64,000 nucleotides of DNA from Nocardioides marinisabuli (GTDB lineage Bacteria; Actinomycetota; Actinomycetes; Propionibacteriales; Nocardioidaceae), in NCBI RefSeq assembly GCF_013466785.1, contig NZ_CP059163.1, forward strand, positions 2,170,001 to 2,234,000. Direction: 5' to 3'. Under the pieces are notes generated by a model. That model was not told the origin of the DNA. It made no database searches and saw only the letters and a list, made by a program, of their open reading frames with translations. Shown here piece after piece: positions 54,011 through 61,910 of the stretch; positions within the stretch are counted from its first letter, which is position 1; the number at the start of each line of letters is the position of its first letter. The position numbers were made by a program, and so were the translations under genes.

Positions 54011-55291
54011 ATGACGACCACCCCGTACGCCGGCACCCAGCCGGGCACCGACGCCGGCGGCCCGCCGCGCTGGCGGCTGATCGGCCCCGGCCTGGTCGTC
54101 GCCGCGACCGGGGTGGGCGCGGCCGACCTGGTCGCCACGATGATCGCAGGCAGCAAGTACGGCTACGCGCTGCTGTGGGCCGTGGTCGTGGGCTGCGTGA
54201 TGAAGGTGGTGCTCGTCGAGGGCGCGGGGCGCTTCTCGCTGTCCACCGGGCGCACCATCTTCGAGGGGTGGAGCAGCCTGGGGCGCTGGACCCACGCCTA
54301 CTTCGGGCCCTACATCGTGATCTGGGGCTTCGTCTACGGCGCCGCCGCGATGGCCGGCACCGGCCTGGCACTGCACGCGCTCTTCCCGGTGCTCGGCGTC
54401 ACCGCCTGGGGCATCGTCTCCGGCCTGATCGGGCTGGCTCTGGTGTGGTCGGGGCGCTACGCGGTCTTCGAGAAGACGCTGAGCGTGCTGGTGCTGCTGA
54501 TGTTCGTCTGCATGGTCGCCGCCGCCGTCGTCACCCTGCCGAACCTGCCCGACATGGCCGCCGGGCTCGCCCCGCGCATCCCCGACGGCGCCCTGATCAA
54601 CGTGCTCAGCGTCGCGGGCGGCGTCGGCGGCACGATCACCCTGGCGGCGTACGGCTACTGGCTGCGCGAGAAGGGCTGGAGCACCCCGGCGTTCATGCGG
54701 GTGATGCGCCTCGACAACGGCGTGGCCTACCTGGTCACCGGCATCTTCGTCATCGCCACCCTCGTCGTGGGCGCCGAGCTGCTCTACTCCGCCGGCATCG
54801 CCGTCGACACCGGCGACAAGGGCATGCTCGACCTCTCCGAGGTGCTGCGCGACCGGTACGGCGCCGCCACCGGCACGATCTTCCTGGTCGGCTTCTGGGC
54901 CGCCGCGATGAGCTCGCTGGTCGGTGTCTGGAACGGCGTCAGCCTGATGTTCGCCGACTTCGCCGGCCACGTGCGCGGCCTGCCCACCGACCACCCCGAC
55001 CGCCAGGGCGGTGGCCGCTGGTACCGCGCGTACGTGCTGTGGCTGACGCTGCCGCCGATGCTGATGCTCTTCCTCGGCAAGCCCGTCTACCTGATCCTCG
55101 CCTACGGCGTGCTCGGCGCGCTCTTCATGCCCTTCCTCGCGATCACCCTGATCTGGCTGCTCAACACCGACCGGACCCCGAAGCAGTGGCGCAACAAGCC
55201 CTTCGCCAACGTGGTGATGGTGCTGTGCGCGCTGACCTTCCTGGCCCTGGCCGTCGACCAGGTCCGCTCCGCGGTCAGCGGGGTGCTCTGA
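54011..55291 (+). CDS. Nramp-related transporter without the DPGN motif
   Basis: 426 residues, about 11 helices. RLIGPGLVVAATGVGAADLV and MIAGSKYGYALLWAVVVGCV resemble helix 1 and 2 of Nramp proteins, but the metal-binding DPGN of helix 1 is replaced by TGVGAAD, and the AxxM of helix 6 is not evident (ALINVLSVAGGVGGTITLAA). Actinobacterial members of this subgroup are annotated as Nramp family divalent metal transporters; another cargo is possible. ATG 54011 with AGGAGGCACC upstream. The response regulator gene follows after 23 nt. Confidence 0.8.
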   Translation: MTTTPYAGTQPGTDAGGPPRWRLIGPGLVVAATGVGAADLVATMIAGSKYGYALLWAVVVGCVMKVVLVEGAGRFSLSTGRTIFEGWSSLGRWTHAYFGPYIVIWGFVYGAAAMAGTGLALHALFPVLGVTAWGIVSGLIGLALVWSGRYAVFEKTLSVLVLLMFVCMVAAAVVTLPNLPDMAAGLAPRIPDGALINVLSVAGGVGGTITLAAYGYWLREKGWSTPAFMRVMRLDNGVAYLVTGIFVIATLVVGAELLYSAGIAVDTGDKGMLDLSEVLRDRYGAATGTIFLVGFWAAAMSSLVGVWNGVSLMFADFAGHVRGLPTDHPDRQGGGRWYRAYVLWLTLPPMLMLFLGKPVYLILAYGVLGALFMPFLAITLIWLLNTDRTPKQWRNKPFANVVMVLCALTFLALAVDQVRSAVSGVL

Positions 55292-55314
55292 GCCAGGCGG
55301 CGTACGATCCCGGG

Positions 55315-55974
55315 GTGCAGCTGCTGCTCGTCGAGGACGACGCCGGGGTCGCCGCGGCCCTCGTGGAGACCCTCGAGGGCGCCGGCTGGGACGTCACCCA
55401 CGCCCGGCGCGGCGACGACGGGCTGCACCAGGTCGCGGCCGCGGACCTGGTCGTGCTCGACCTGGGGCTGCCCGACATGGACGGCCTCGACTTCCTGCGC
55501 ACCCTGCGCCGCGCCTCCACCGTGCCGGTGCTGGTGCTCACCGCCCGCGACGGCGACGGCGCCACCGTGCTCGGGCTGCGCGCCGGCGCCGACGACTACC
55601 TGGTCAAGCCCGTCGGGCAGGCCGTGCTGGTGGCCCGGGTGCACGCGCTGCTGCGGCGCAGCCGCGTCGACGAGGCCACCCGCGAGCCCGCCGCCCTGGC
55701 CTGGGGCGGGCTCGAGCTCGACCTGGGTGCGCGGCGCGCCACCCGCGACGGCGTCGAGGTCGCGCTGACCGCCACCGAGCTCGACGTGCTCGAGGCGCTC
55801 GCCGCCCAACCCGGTGAGGCCGTCAGCCGCGAGGCGGTGCAGCTGCACGTGTGGGGCACCCCCGCGCTGGGCCGCTCCCGCTCGCTGGACTTCTTCGTCG
55901 CCTCGCTGCGCAGCAAGCTCGGCCCCGACCTGCCGCTGCACACCGTCCGGGGCTTCGGCTACCGGCTCGGCTGA
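55315..55974 (+). CDS. OmpR-family response regulator
   Basis: 219 residues: receiver domain (LLLVEDDAGVAAALVETLEG; phospho-acceptor Asp in LVVLDLGLPDMDGLDFL; Lys in ADDYLVKPVG) and a winged-helix DNA-binding domain (LTATELDVLEALAAQPGEAV, TVRGFGYRLG). Pairs with the kinase 23 nt downstream. GTG 55315 follows TACGAT by 6 nt, a leaderless-type start. Resembles the TctD class that controls tricarboxylate uptake. Confidence 0.92.
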   Translation: MQLLLVEDDAGVAAALVETLEGAGWDVTHARRGDDGLHQVAAADLVVLDLGLPDMDGLDFLRTLRRASTVPVLVLTARDGDGATVLGLRAGADDYLVKPVGQAVLVARVHALLRRSRVDEATREPAALAWGGLELDLGARRATRDGVEVALTATELDVLEALAAQPGEAVSREAVQLHVWGTPALGRSRSLDFFVASLRSKLGPDLPLHTVRGFGYRLG

Positions 55975-55997
55975 GCCGGCTCGGGCAGGGGGAGCGG

Positions 55998-57377
55998 GTG
56001 GAGAGACGGGTCCGGCTCGTGGTGGGGCTGCTGCTGGTCGGCGCGCTGCTGGCGCTGTCGGTGCCGCTCGCGCTCGCCCTGGCCGACCGTCGTACGGCGG
56101 CGCTGGCGGTGGAGCGCGACCGGCAGCTGGTGGCGCTGGCCGAGCTGGGTGCGCGCGAGGGCGACGTGGTCGCGGCCGTCGAGCGCTACCACGAGCTCTA
56201 CGGCGAGGACGTGCTCGTCACCGACGCCGGAGGCGCGGTCGTGGCCGCCGCCGGGTCCCTCGACGTCGACGCGGCCGAGGTGGCCGACGCGGTGCGGGTC
56301 GGGCTGGTCGGCCAGCCGAGCCCAGCGCTCGAGCGGGTGCTGCCCTGGTCGGGCGCCGAGCCGCTGCGCAGCGCGGTGGCCTTCGAGGACGGCGAGGTCG
56401 CGGCCCTCGCGCTGCTGCGCGTCGACACCGGCGACGCCGCCGCCGACGTGGCGCGCGGGTGGGCGTGGGTGCTGCTCGTCGGCGTGCTGCTGATGCTCGC
56501 CGCGCTCGGGCTGGCGCGCTGGCTGTCCCGGTGGGCGGTGCGGCCCGTGCGCTCGCTCGAGAGCGCCGCGCGCGACCTGGCCGCCGGCGGGCGCGGCGAC
56601 GCGGTGCTGGCCAGCGGACCGCCGGAGCTGCGAGGGCTGGTCGACGAGTTCAACCGGATGGTCGAGGTCGTGCAGCGCTCCCTCGACGACCAGCGCCGCC
56701 TGGTCGCCGATGCCTCCCACCAGCTGCGCAACCCGCTGGCCGCGGTGCGGCTGCGCGCGGACTCGCTGGGCCGCCACCTGCACGAGTCGGGGGCCGCCAC
56801 CCACGCCGGTCTCACCGCCGAGCTCGAACGCCTCGAGCGCCTCCTCGACCAGCTGATGCGCCTCGCGCGCGCCCAGGAGAGCGGCACCTCCGGGGTCGCC
56901 GGCGCCCGGGCCCCGCAGGCGCGCGGGCCGCTGGCGCGAGTGCTGGCCGAGCGGGTCGAGGCGTGGGCGCCCGCCTTCGACGCGGCGGGGCAGACGGTCG
57001 CCGTAGAGGGGTCGGTGCCCGACGTCGAGGTGGCCCGCGACGACCTGGAGCAGGTGCTCGACGTGGTGCTCGACAACGCCGTGCGGCATGCCGGGGCGGG
57101 CGCGGCTGTGGTGCTGCGGGCCGCGGTCTCGGGGGCCGCCTCCTCCGGGCTGGTGGTGGTCGAGCTCGACGACGACGGGCCCGGCCTGGCCGAGGGGGAG
57201 TGGGAGCGCGCCGCCGAACGGTTCTGGCGCGGCTCGGACGACCCGCACGGCTCGGGGCTCGGGCTCGCCATCGCCCGTGAGCTGCTGCTGGCCGCCGGCG
57301 GCGACCTGGTGGTCGGGCCGGCGCGCGGCGGGGTCCTGGTGCGGATCACCCACCCCGTCGACGGGGGCCTCTCGTGA
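55998..57377 (+). CDS. membrane sensor histidine kinase
   Basis: 459 residues. Two membrane helices (about 6-28 and 155-178) around a short extracellular sensor, HAMP linker (WLSRWAVRPVRSLESAARDL), HisKA with VADASHQLRNPLAAVRLRAD (phospho-His) and HATPase_c with VLDNAVRHAGAGAAVVLRAA and GSGLGLAIARELLLAAGG. GTG 55998 is preceded by GGGGGAGC. The stop overlaps the start of the next gene (GTGA). Together with the regulator it probably senses the same ligand as the TAXI-type protein behind it. Confidence 0.9.
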   Translation: MERRVRLVVGLLLVGALLALSVPLALALADRRTAALAVERDRQLVALAELGAREGDVVAAVERYHELYGEDVLVTDAGGAVVAAAGSLDVDAAEVADAVRVGLVGQPSPALERVLPWSGAEPLRSAVAFEDGEVAALALLRVDTGDAAADVARGWAWVLLVGVLLMLAALGLARWLSRWAVRPVRSLESAARDLAAGGRGDAVLASGPPELRGLVDEFNRMVEVVQRSLDDQRRLVADASHQLRNPLAAVRLRADSLGRHLHESGAATHAGLTAELERLERLLDQLMRLARAQESGTSGVAGARAPQARGPLARVLAERVEAWAPAFDAAGQTVAVEGSVPDVEVARDDLEQVLDVVLDNAVRHAGAGAAVVLRAAVSGAASSGLVVVELDDDGPGLAEGEWERAAERFWRGSDDPHGSGLGLAIARELLLAAGGDLVVGPARGGVLVRITHPVDGGLS

Positions 57378-58310
57378 CCCGGGGGACCGGTGTGAGCCGG
57401 CGGGTGCTGCTCGGCGGCGCCGGGGCCGGGGTGCTCACGGCGGCCCTCGGCGGGTGCGGCGCCGACGTACGGCGGCTGCGGGTGGCGGCCGGTGACGACG
57501 GCGGGATCTACGCGGCGTTCGCGGCGCTGCTGGCGCCGCGGCTCGAGGCGCGGGTCGACGGGCTGGACGTCGAGGTCGCGGTCACCGCCGGGTCGGTGGA
57601 CAACCTGCGCCGGCTCGGGCGCGGCGAGTCGGACGTCGGGCTCGCGCTGGCCGACAGCGTCGGCGACCCGGGCGGCGCCGGGGTGGTGGCGCTGGCGCGG
57701 ACGTACGAGAACTACCTGCAGCTGCTGGTGCGCGCCGATTCCTCGGTGCGCGACGTGGCCGGGCTGCGCGGGCGCTCGGTGGTGCTGGGGCGCGGCCGGG
57801 TCCGGGGCGGCGGTCTCCGGGGCGGTGCTGCTGGAGGCGGCCGGGCTCGCGGCCCCCGCGGTCGACGTGCGGTACGCCGGGCTGGCCGAGTCGCTGCGCG
57901 AGCTCGACGACGGCTCGGTCGAGGCGGTGCTCTGGTCGGGCGGCATCCCCACCCCCGCCATCGCCGCGCTCGACGACACCCGCCCGCTGCGGATGCTCGA
58001 CCTCGGCGACTGGGCCGAGCCGATGGCCGAGGTCTCCGGCTACCCCTACCGCGCCCGCCGCGCCCCCGACGTCGCCTACGCCGCCGCCGGCACCGCCACC
58101 ATCGGAGTCCCCAACCTCCTCCTGGCCCGCCCCGACCTCGCCGACGACCTCGCCGCCGCCGTCGTTGAGACCCTCGCCCGCGACGCCGCCGCGCTGGTGC
58201 CGAGCTCGGCCCGCGGCGTGCAGTACCTCGCCCCGCCCTCGATGATCCAGACCGGCTCGGTGCCGCTGCACCCCGGCGCCGCGGCGGCGTACCGGCGGTT
58301 GCACGGCTGA
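57374..58310 (+). pseudogene. TAXI-family solute-binding lipoprotein, single-base frameshift
   Basis: Reads VSRRVLLGGAGAGVLTAALG with lipobox GGC and Tat-like RR, then RVAAGDDGGIYAAFAALLAP, TAGSVDNLRRLGRGESDVGL (typical TAXI), to GRSVVLGR. One extra base near 57796 puts the rest (GSGAAVSGAVLLEAAGLAAP, EAVLWSGGIPTPAIAALDD, MIQTGSVPLHPGAAAAYRRL) in another frame up to 58310. TAXI proteins feed TRAP transporters, but no TRAP membrane subunit is present here, so it could act as a sensor for the adjacent kinase. The frameshift is real or a sequencing error in a G/C run. Confidence 0.8.
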
Positions 58311-58317
58311 CGGCCGA

Positions 58318-58383
58318 GCAGTCACTTCTGAACCGCCGACCGGTCAGGTTTGCACCCTCGAGCGGTCACTTCCGCACCCTCGA
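58318..58383 (+). repeat. three tandem imperfect 22-bp repeats
   Basis: Units at 58318-58339, 58340-58361 and 58362-58383, all with xCxGTCAxxTTxxxxACCxxCGA (for example GCGGTCACTTCCGCACCCTC). They lie between the TAXI stop and the promoter of the DUF222 gene and could be regulatory sites or a small repeat family. Confidence 0.7.
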
Positions 58384-58458
58384 AAAAGTTTTCGATCTGC
58401 CTGTGGAAAACGGTGTTTGACCTGGTGCTTTGTCGGTGGCGGCTGAGATACTTTATTC

Positions 58459-59739
58459 ATGTCGACCACCGCCGCGCACCCCGTCGGGAGTGCTGTCGCG
58501 CGGGCCCACGCGGTGCTGGACGAGGTCGCCGAGATGTCTACCTGGTCGATGAGCCAGGCCGAGACCGCGCAGGCGTTGGTGGAGGTCGCTCGGCTCGAGG
58601 CTCGGTGGGGCGAGGTGCGCTCGCGGCTGCTGGAGCACGCCGATGCGGTGGCGGTGCAGGAGCGCAACGCCTCGCCGTCGCTGGCGGTCTGGCACTCCAA
58701 CGTCACCCGGTCGACCAAGCGGGAGTCGTTCCGGCAGGTACGCCTGGCCGAGGGACTGGCGCGTCACGTCTTGGTGCGCGAAGCGCTCGGTCGCGGGGAC
58801 CTGGTCGCGGAGCAGGCGTCGGTGATCTGCGCGTCGTTGGATGCGTTGCCCGACGACCTCGAGGCGTCGATCCTCGAGGAGGCCACGAGAGCGTTGGTCG
58901 AGTTCGCGCAGGTGCACGACGCGAAAGCGCTGCGGGTGCTGGGTCGCCGGATCCTTGACGTGGTCGCCCCCGAGGTCGGTGAGGCCTGGGAGGCCGAGCT
59001 GCTCGACCGCGAGGAGCGCGAGGCGGAGAAGAGCTCGGTGTTCCGGATGCGTGAGGACGGCCACGGTCGCATCCGGGGGTCCTTCACGGTGCCGCTGCTC
59101 GTGGGGCAGATGCTCGAGCGGGCGCTGCTGGCCTTCGCGGCCCCCAAGCACCAGGTCGCCACCCGTGCCGTCAGTGTCGCGAGTGATGACCAGGACGAAC
59201 CTGACGAGGCGGCGGTGCCGGTACGTCGTCCGACCGCGCAGCGCCTGGGGGCTGCGTTCGTGGAGCTGGTGGAGCGCCTCGACCCGGCTGGGCTTCCGCG
59301 GGCCGGTGGGGTGAACGCCACGGTGGTGGTGACGATGACGCTGGAGTCGCTGCAGGGTGGGTTGGCCGCGGCCACGCTCGACACCGGTGGGCGGGTGAGT
59401 GCTGCGACCGCGCGGCGGCTGGCGTGCGAGGCCGGGATCGTGCCGGTGGTGCTGGGCGGCCGGAGCGAGCCGCTCGACGTGGGGCGCAGTCAGCGGCTGT
59501 TCACGGTCCCGCAGCGTCTTGCTCTGGGTGTGCGTGACGGCGGGTGCACCGCGAAGGGGTGCGACGCCCCGCCTGCGATGTGCCACGCCCACCACGAGGA
59601 CTTCTGGTGCAGGGACGGCCACACCAAGGTGGAGCGGGGGCGGTTGCTGTGCCCCTACCACCACCGACGCATCCACGACCCGGAGTACGAGACCGAGATC
59701 GGCGGGGACAACCAGGTCAGCTTCCACCGGCGGACGTAG
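58459..59739 (+). CDS. DUF222 and HNH endonuclease domain protein (13E12-type)
   Basis: 426 residues. N-terminal helical DUF222 domain (about 40-290) and a C-terminal HNH nuclease domain: GGCTAKGCDAPPAMCHAHHE, with CxxxxC and H-H, and LLCPYHHRRIHDPEY. These proteins are multi-copy in actinobacteria and akin to the REP13E12 proteins of mycobacteria; their role (nuclease of a selfish element or phage defence) is unproven. GATACT at 58447-58452 with ATG 6 nt later suggests a leaderless transcript. Copy D of the dispersed repeat follows 20 nt after the stop. Confidence 0.88.
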   Translation: MSTTAAHPVGSAVARAHAVLDEVAEMSTWSMSQAETAQALVEVARLEARWGEVRSRLLEHADAVAVQERNASPSLAVWHSNVTRSTKRESFRQVRLAEGLARHVLVREALGRGDLVAEQASVICASLDALPDDLEASILEEATRALVEFAQVHDAKALRVLGRRILDVVAPEVGEAWEAELLDREEREAEKSSVFRMREDGHGRIRGSFTVPLLVGQMLERALLAFAAPKHQVATRAVSVASDDQDEPDEAAVPVRRPTAQRLGAAFVELVERLDPAGLPRAGGVNATVVVTMTLESLQGGLAAATLDTGGRVSAATARRLACEAGIVPVVLGGRSEPLDVGRSQRLFTVPQRLALGVRDGGCTAKGCDAPPAMCHAHHEDFWCRDGHTKVERGRLLCPYHHRRIHDPEYETEIGGDNQVSFHRRT

Positions 59740-59759
59740 GGGTCTGCCCGGTCCTCGCC

Positions 59760-59809
59760 GGGTCTCGACGACGGTCGGCGCTGGGGCGCCTCCCTGCTCG
59801 ACCAACGGT
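59760..59809 (+). repeat. dispersed ~50-bp repeat, copy D
   Basis: Starts GGGTCTCGACGACGGTCGGC and ends TGCTCGACCAACGGTC. Between the DUF222 gene and the convergent small membrane protein gene; its last bases touch the stop of the latter. Confidence 0.88.
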
Positions 59810-60021
59810 CAGGGGGAGTCGTCGCGCCACAGCGCGACGCTGCACGCCATGCCGGCGAGCCACAGCAGGATCACGGGGATGTCGCCGGTGTGCATGCCGT
59901 GGCTCTGGCTCACGGTGAAGAGGACCCGGCCCGTCCACGGGCCGTGCCCGGCGACCAGGAACAGCGCGAGGACCGACACGATCAGGTAGATCGCGATGGC
60001 GATCAGGCGTCGGCGCTGCAC
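59809..60021 (-). CDS. small membrane protein of unknown function
   Basis: 70 residues, two helices (LIAIAIYLIVSVLALFLVAG and IPVILLWLAGMACSVALWRD) with a His/Ser loop between (FTVSQSHGMHTGD). GTG 60021 just before the basic RRR was chosen: the open frame continues upstream to 60186 but that part is low-complexity and lies over repeat copy E, so it is not likely coding. No family recognised. Confidence 0.55.
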   Translation of the reverse strand: MQRRRLIAIAIYLIVSVLALFLVAGHGPWTGRVLFTVSQSHGMHTGDIPVILLWLAGMACSVALWRDDSP

Positions 60022-60101
60022 CGGGAGAGGGTAGTCGGGCGGTGGCGGGGTGGTGGCTTTCGCGTACCCGGTTCCGTGGAGGGGTCTGCTCGGTGCTTGC
60101 G

Positions 60102-60150
60102 GGGTTTCGACGACGGTCGGCGCTGGGGCGCCTCCCTGCTCAACCAACGG
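60102..60150 (+). repeat. dispersed ~50-bp repeat, copy E1
   Basis: Starts GGGTTTCGACGACGGTCGGC and ends TGCTCAACCAACGG; same GGCGC-TGGG-GCGCC core as C and D. Confidence 0.88.
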
Positions 60151-60152
60151 AC

Positions 60153-60192
60153 GCGACGGTCGGCGCTGGGGCGCCTCCCTGCTCAACCAGCG
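60153..60192 (+). repeat. dispersed ~50-bp repeat, copy E2, 5' end missing
   Basis: Starts at GCGACGGTCGGCGCTGGGG and ends GCTCAACCAGCG, adjoining E1. The GGGTYTCGA head is absent. Confidence 0.8.
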
Positions 60193-60197
60193 ATGTT

Positions 60198-60324
60198 GCT
60201 AGCGCGCCTTCCTGGCGGAGCGAGGTGGTGCTAGCGGTGCTAGCGAACGGATTTCCCATGTTTTATTAGGGTTACTCGCCGGTAGTGACTCGTCACACAC
60301 CCGCTAGCACTTGCAAGCGCTAGC
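60198..60324. promoter_or_regulatory. cluster of five GCTAGC palindromes
   Basis: GCTAGC at 60198, 60230, 60239, 60303 and 60319, often in the form GTGCTAGCG. Five copies of a six-base palindrome in 127 bp is far above chance (one per about 4 kb in random sequence). They precede the Xre gene and are likely its own operator sites. Confidence 0.7.
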
Positions 60325-60346
60325 AGCAGCAAGCATGATGGGGGAC

Positions 60347-60742
60347 ATGGCAAAGGGAAAGGTCTCGAACGCAGTCGGGACGCTGGGTGACTACCTCAAG
60401 GAGCAGCGCACCAGTGCGCAGCTCTCCTTGCGGCAGCTCGCCGAGCAGGCCGGCGTGTCCAACCCCTACCTGAGCCAGATCGAGCGCGGGCTGCGCAAGC
60501 CGTCCGCCGAGGTGCTGCAGCAGCTGGCCAAGGCGCTGCGCATCTCCGCCGAGCAGCTCTACATCCGCGCCGGCATCGTCAGCCCTGACGAAGGCACCGG
60601 CGGGTCCGTGGAGCTGGCCGTGCTGGGCGACCCCGCCCTCACCGAGCGGCAGAAGCAGTCGCTGCTCGACGTCTACCAGTCCTTCATCGCGATGAACATC
60701 GCCACCGGCGAGGCCCAGCCGCCCGTCGCTGACGAGGACTGA
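60347..60742 (+). CDS. Xre-family transcriptional regulator
   Basis: 131 residues. HTH_3 domain near the N-terminus: LGDYLKEQRTSAQLSLRQLA, EQAGVSNPYLSQIERGLRKP, VLQQLAKALRISAEQLYIRA. A short acidic tail (about 85-131) follows. Starts at ATG 60335, 60338 and 60347 are possible; 60347 matches the usual MAKGKVSN beginning. Gene order Xre followed by an HbhA-like gene equals Rv0474-hbhA in Mycobacterium tuberculosis. Probably binds the GCTAGC cluster upstream. Confidence 0.88.
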   Translation: MAKGKVSNAVGTLGDYLKEQRTSAQLSLRQLAEQAGVSNPYLSQIERGLRKPSAEVLQQLAKALRISAEQLYIRAGIVSPDEGTGGSVELAVLGDPALTERQKQSLLDVYQSFIAMNIATGEAQPPVADED

Positions 60743-60827
60743 ACGACCACACGACGTACGCCGCTCACCCGAGCGGTACGAACCAGATCGCCCGGCGTCC
60801 ACCGGGAACCCAACCGAAGGAGCCGAC

Positions 60828-61574
60828 ATGGCCAAGACCAAGTTCGACATCAAGTCCGAGGCGACCAAGGGTCTCTACGCCGGTGCCGGCGTGGCCGACC
60901 TCGTCGTCGAGACCGTGCGCGAGTACGTCACCGACGTGCAGACCCGCATCTCCGGCGTCCAGAAGGACGTGCAGACCCGCGTCGCCGACGTGCAGAAGTC
61001 GGTCACCGACATCGACCTCAAGCCCGAGGCCCTGCGCAAGCAGGCCGTGACCACGGTCAACGCCCGCGTCGACGCCCTCACCGAGGACGCCAAGGCCCGC
61101 CGCAGCGCCATCGAGGCCCGCGTCGCCGAGCTGCAGTCCGAGGCCCTCGCCCTGCCGGGCAAGGTCCAGGGCACCGCGACCGCGACCTACACCGACCTCG
61201 CCAAGCGCGGCGAGACCCTGGTGACCCGCATCCGTCGCCAGGAGTCCACCAAGGCCACCGCCACCTCGGCCAAGACCACCACGGCCAAGGCGAAGACCAC
61301 CAAGACCCAGGGCGCCAAGGCGGCCACCACGACCGCCAAGAAGGCCTCGACGTCGACCAAGACCGCCGCCAAGAAGTCGACCACCGCGACCAAGACCGCC
61401 GCGAAGAAGACCTCCACGGCCGCCAAGACCGGCGCGAAGTCGACCACCACCACCGCCAAGAAGGCCTCCGCCCCGGCGCAGTCCTCGGCCAAGGCCACCG
61501 GCACCGCCGCGGCCAAGACCGCCGAGAACGCTGCTAAGGCGACCACCGAGGCCGCCAAGAAGGTCGGCGACTGA
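60828..61574 (+). CDS. HbhA-like heparin-binding/lipid-droplet-type protein
   Basis: 248 residues. The N-terminal two thirds are amphipathic helix and coiled coil (EATKGLYAGAGVADLVVETV; VQTRISGVQKDVQTRVADVQ), and the C-terminal about 100 residues are Lys/Ala/Thr repeats (TAAKKSTTATKTAAKKTSTA), as in mycobacterial HbhA, where the tail binds heparan sulfate. In environmental actinobacteria the tail may bind DNA, polysaccharide or storage granules. ATG 60828 has GAAGGAG upstream. No signal peptide, as in HbhA. A strong terminator follows. Confidence 0.85.
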   Translation: MAKTKFDIKSEATKGLYAGAGVADLVVETVREYVTDVQTRISGVQKDVQTRVADVQKSVTDIDLKPEALRKQAVTTVNARVDALTEDAKARRSAIEARVAELQSEALALPGKVQGTATATYTDLAKRGETLVTRIRRQESTKATATSAKTTTAKAKTTKTQGAKAATTTAKKASTSTKTAAKKSTTATKTAAKKTSTAAKTGAKSTTTTAKKASAPAQSSAKATGTAAAKTAENAAKATTEAAKKVGD

Positions 61575-61910
61575 TCGTCCCCTCCGCCTCGCGCTGAGGT
61601 TCGGTCACGCGTCACCAGCGCGCCGAGGCACCAGGACCCCCGCACCCACCAGGGTGCGGGGGTCCTGCGCGTGTCGGACCGGGACCCCGGCTCCTTGCCC
61701 GGACCGGGGCCCCGGCACCCCGTCCACCCCGAGTCGGGTGGAGAGCTACCACCCGGGCGTGGTGAGGTCTCGGGGCTGGCTTTACCTTCACCCCGCCGGC
61801 GTCGGCCCCGCCTCACCCCTGCGCGGACACCCCTGGGGGTCCATGGCCCGTCCGGGGGGTCTTCGTCCGAACGGCTCCCTCGGCGGGGCCCGGGTCCCTA
61901 CCTTGCCCGG
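61575..61910 (+). other. 336-bp gap between HbhA-like and FN3 genes
   Basis: Holds the terminator hairpin and, at its end, TACCTT (61899-61904) 6 nt before the GTG of the next gene. The frame of that gene is open upstream to 61671 but encodes only a Pro/Arg-rich stretch with no start signal, so I see no further gene. Confidence 0.6.
61633..61666 (+). terminator. strong intrinsic-type hairpin after the HbhA-like gene
   Basis: AGGACCCCCGCACCC (61633-61647) pairs perfectly with GGGTGCGGGGGTCCT (61652-61666); 15-bp stem with a 4-nt loop ACCA. No T-run behind it. Confidence 0.8.

Larger units (their letters stand above)
60022..60346 (+). other. 325-bp region with repeat copies E1/E2 and five GCTAGC sites
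   Basis: Two repeat copies (60102-60192) are followed by five GCTAGC palindromes at 60198, 60230, 60239, 60303 and 60319 and an AT-rich stretch (TTTTATTAGGG, 60261-60271). It is the promoter region of the Xre gene. No coding region seen. Confidence 0.7.

Noticed and set aside
60022..60186. N-terminal extension of the small membrane protein
   Set aside because: The extension is encoded by repeat copy E1 and Pro-rich sequence; the membrane protein starts sensibly at GTG 60021.
61671..61910. N-terminal extension of the FN3 protein
   Set aside because: Pro/Arg/Gly-rich frame without start signal; the signal peptide begins at GTG 61911 behind a -10 box.
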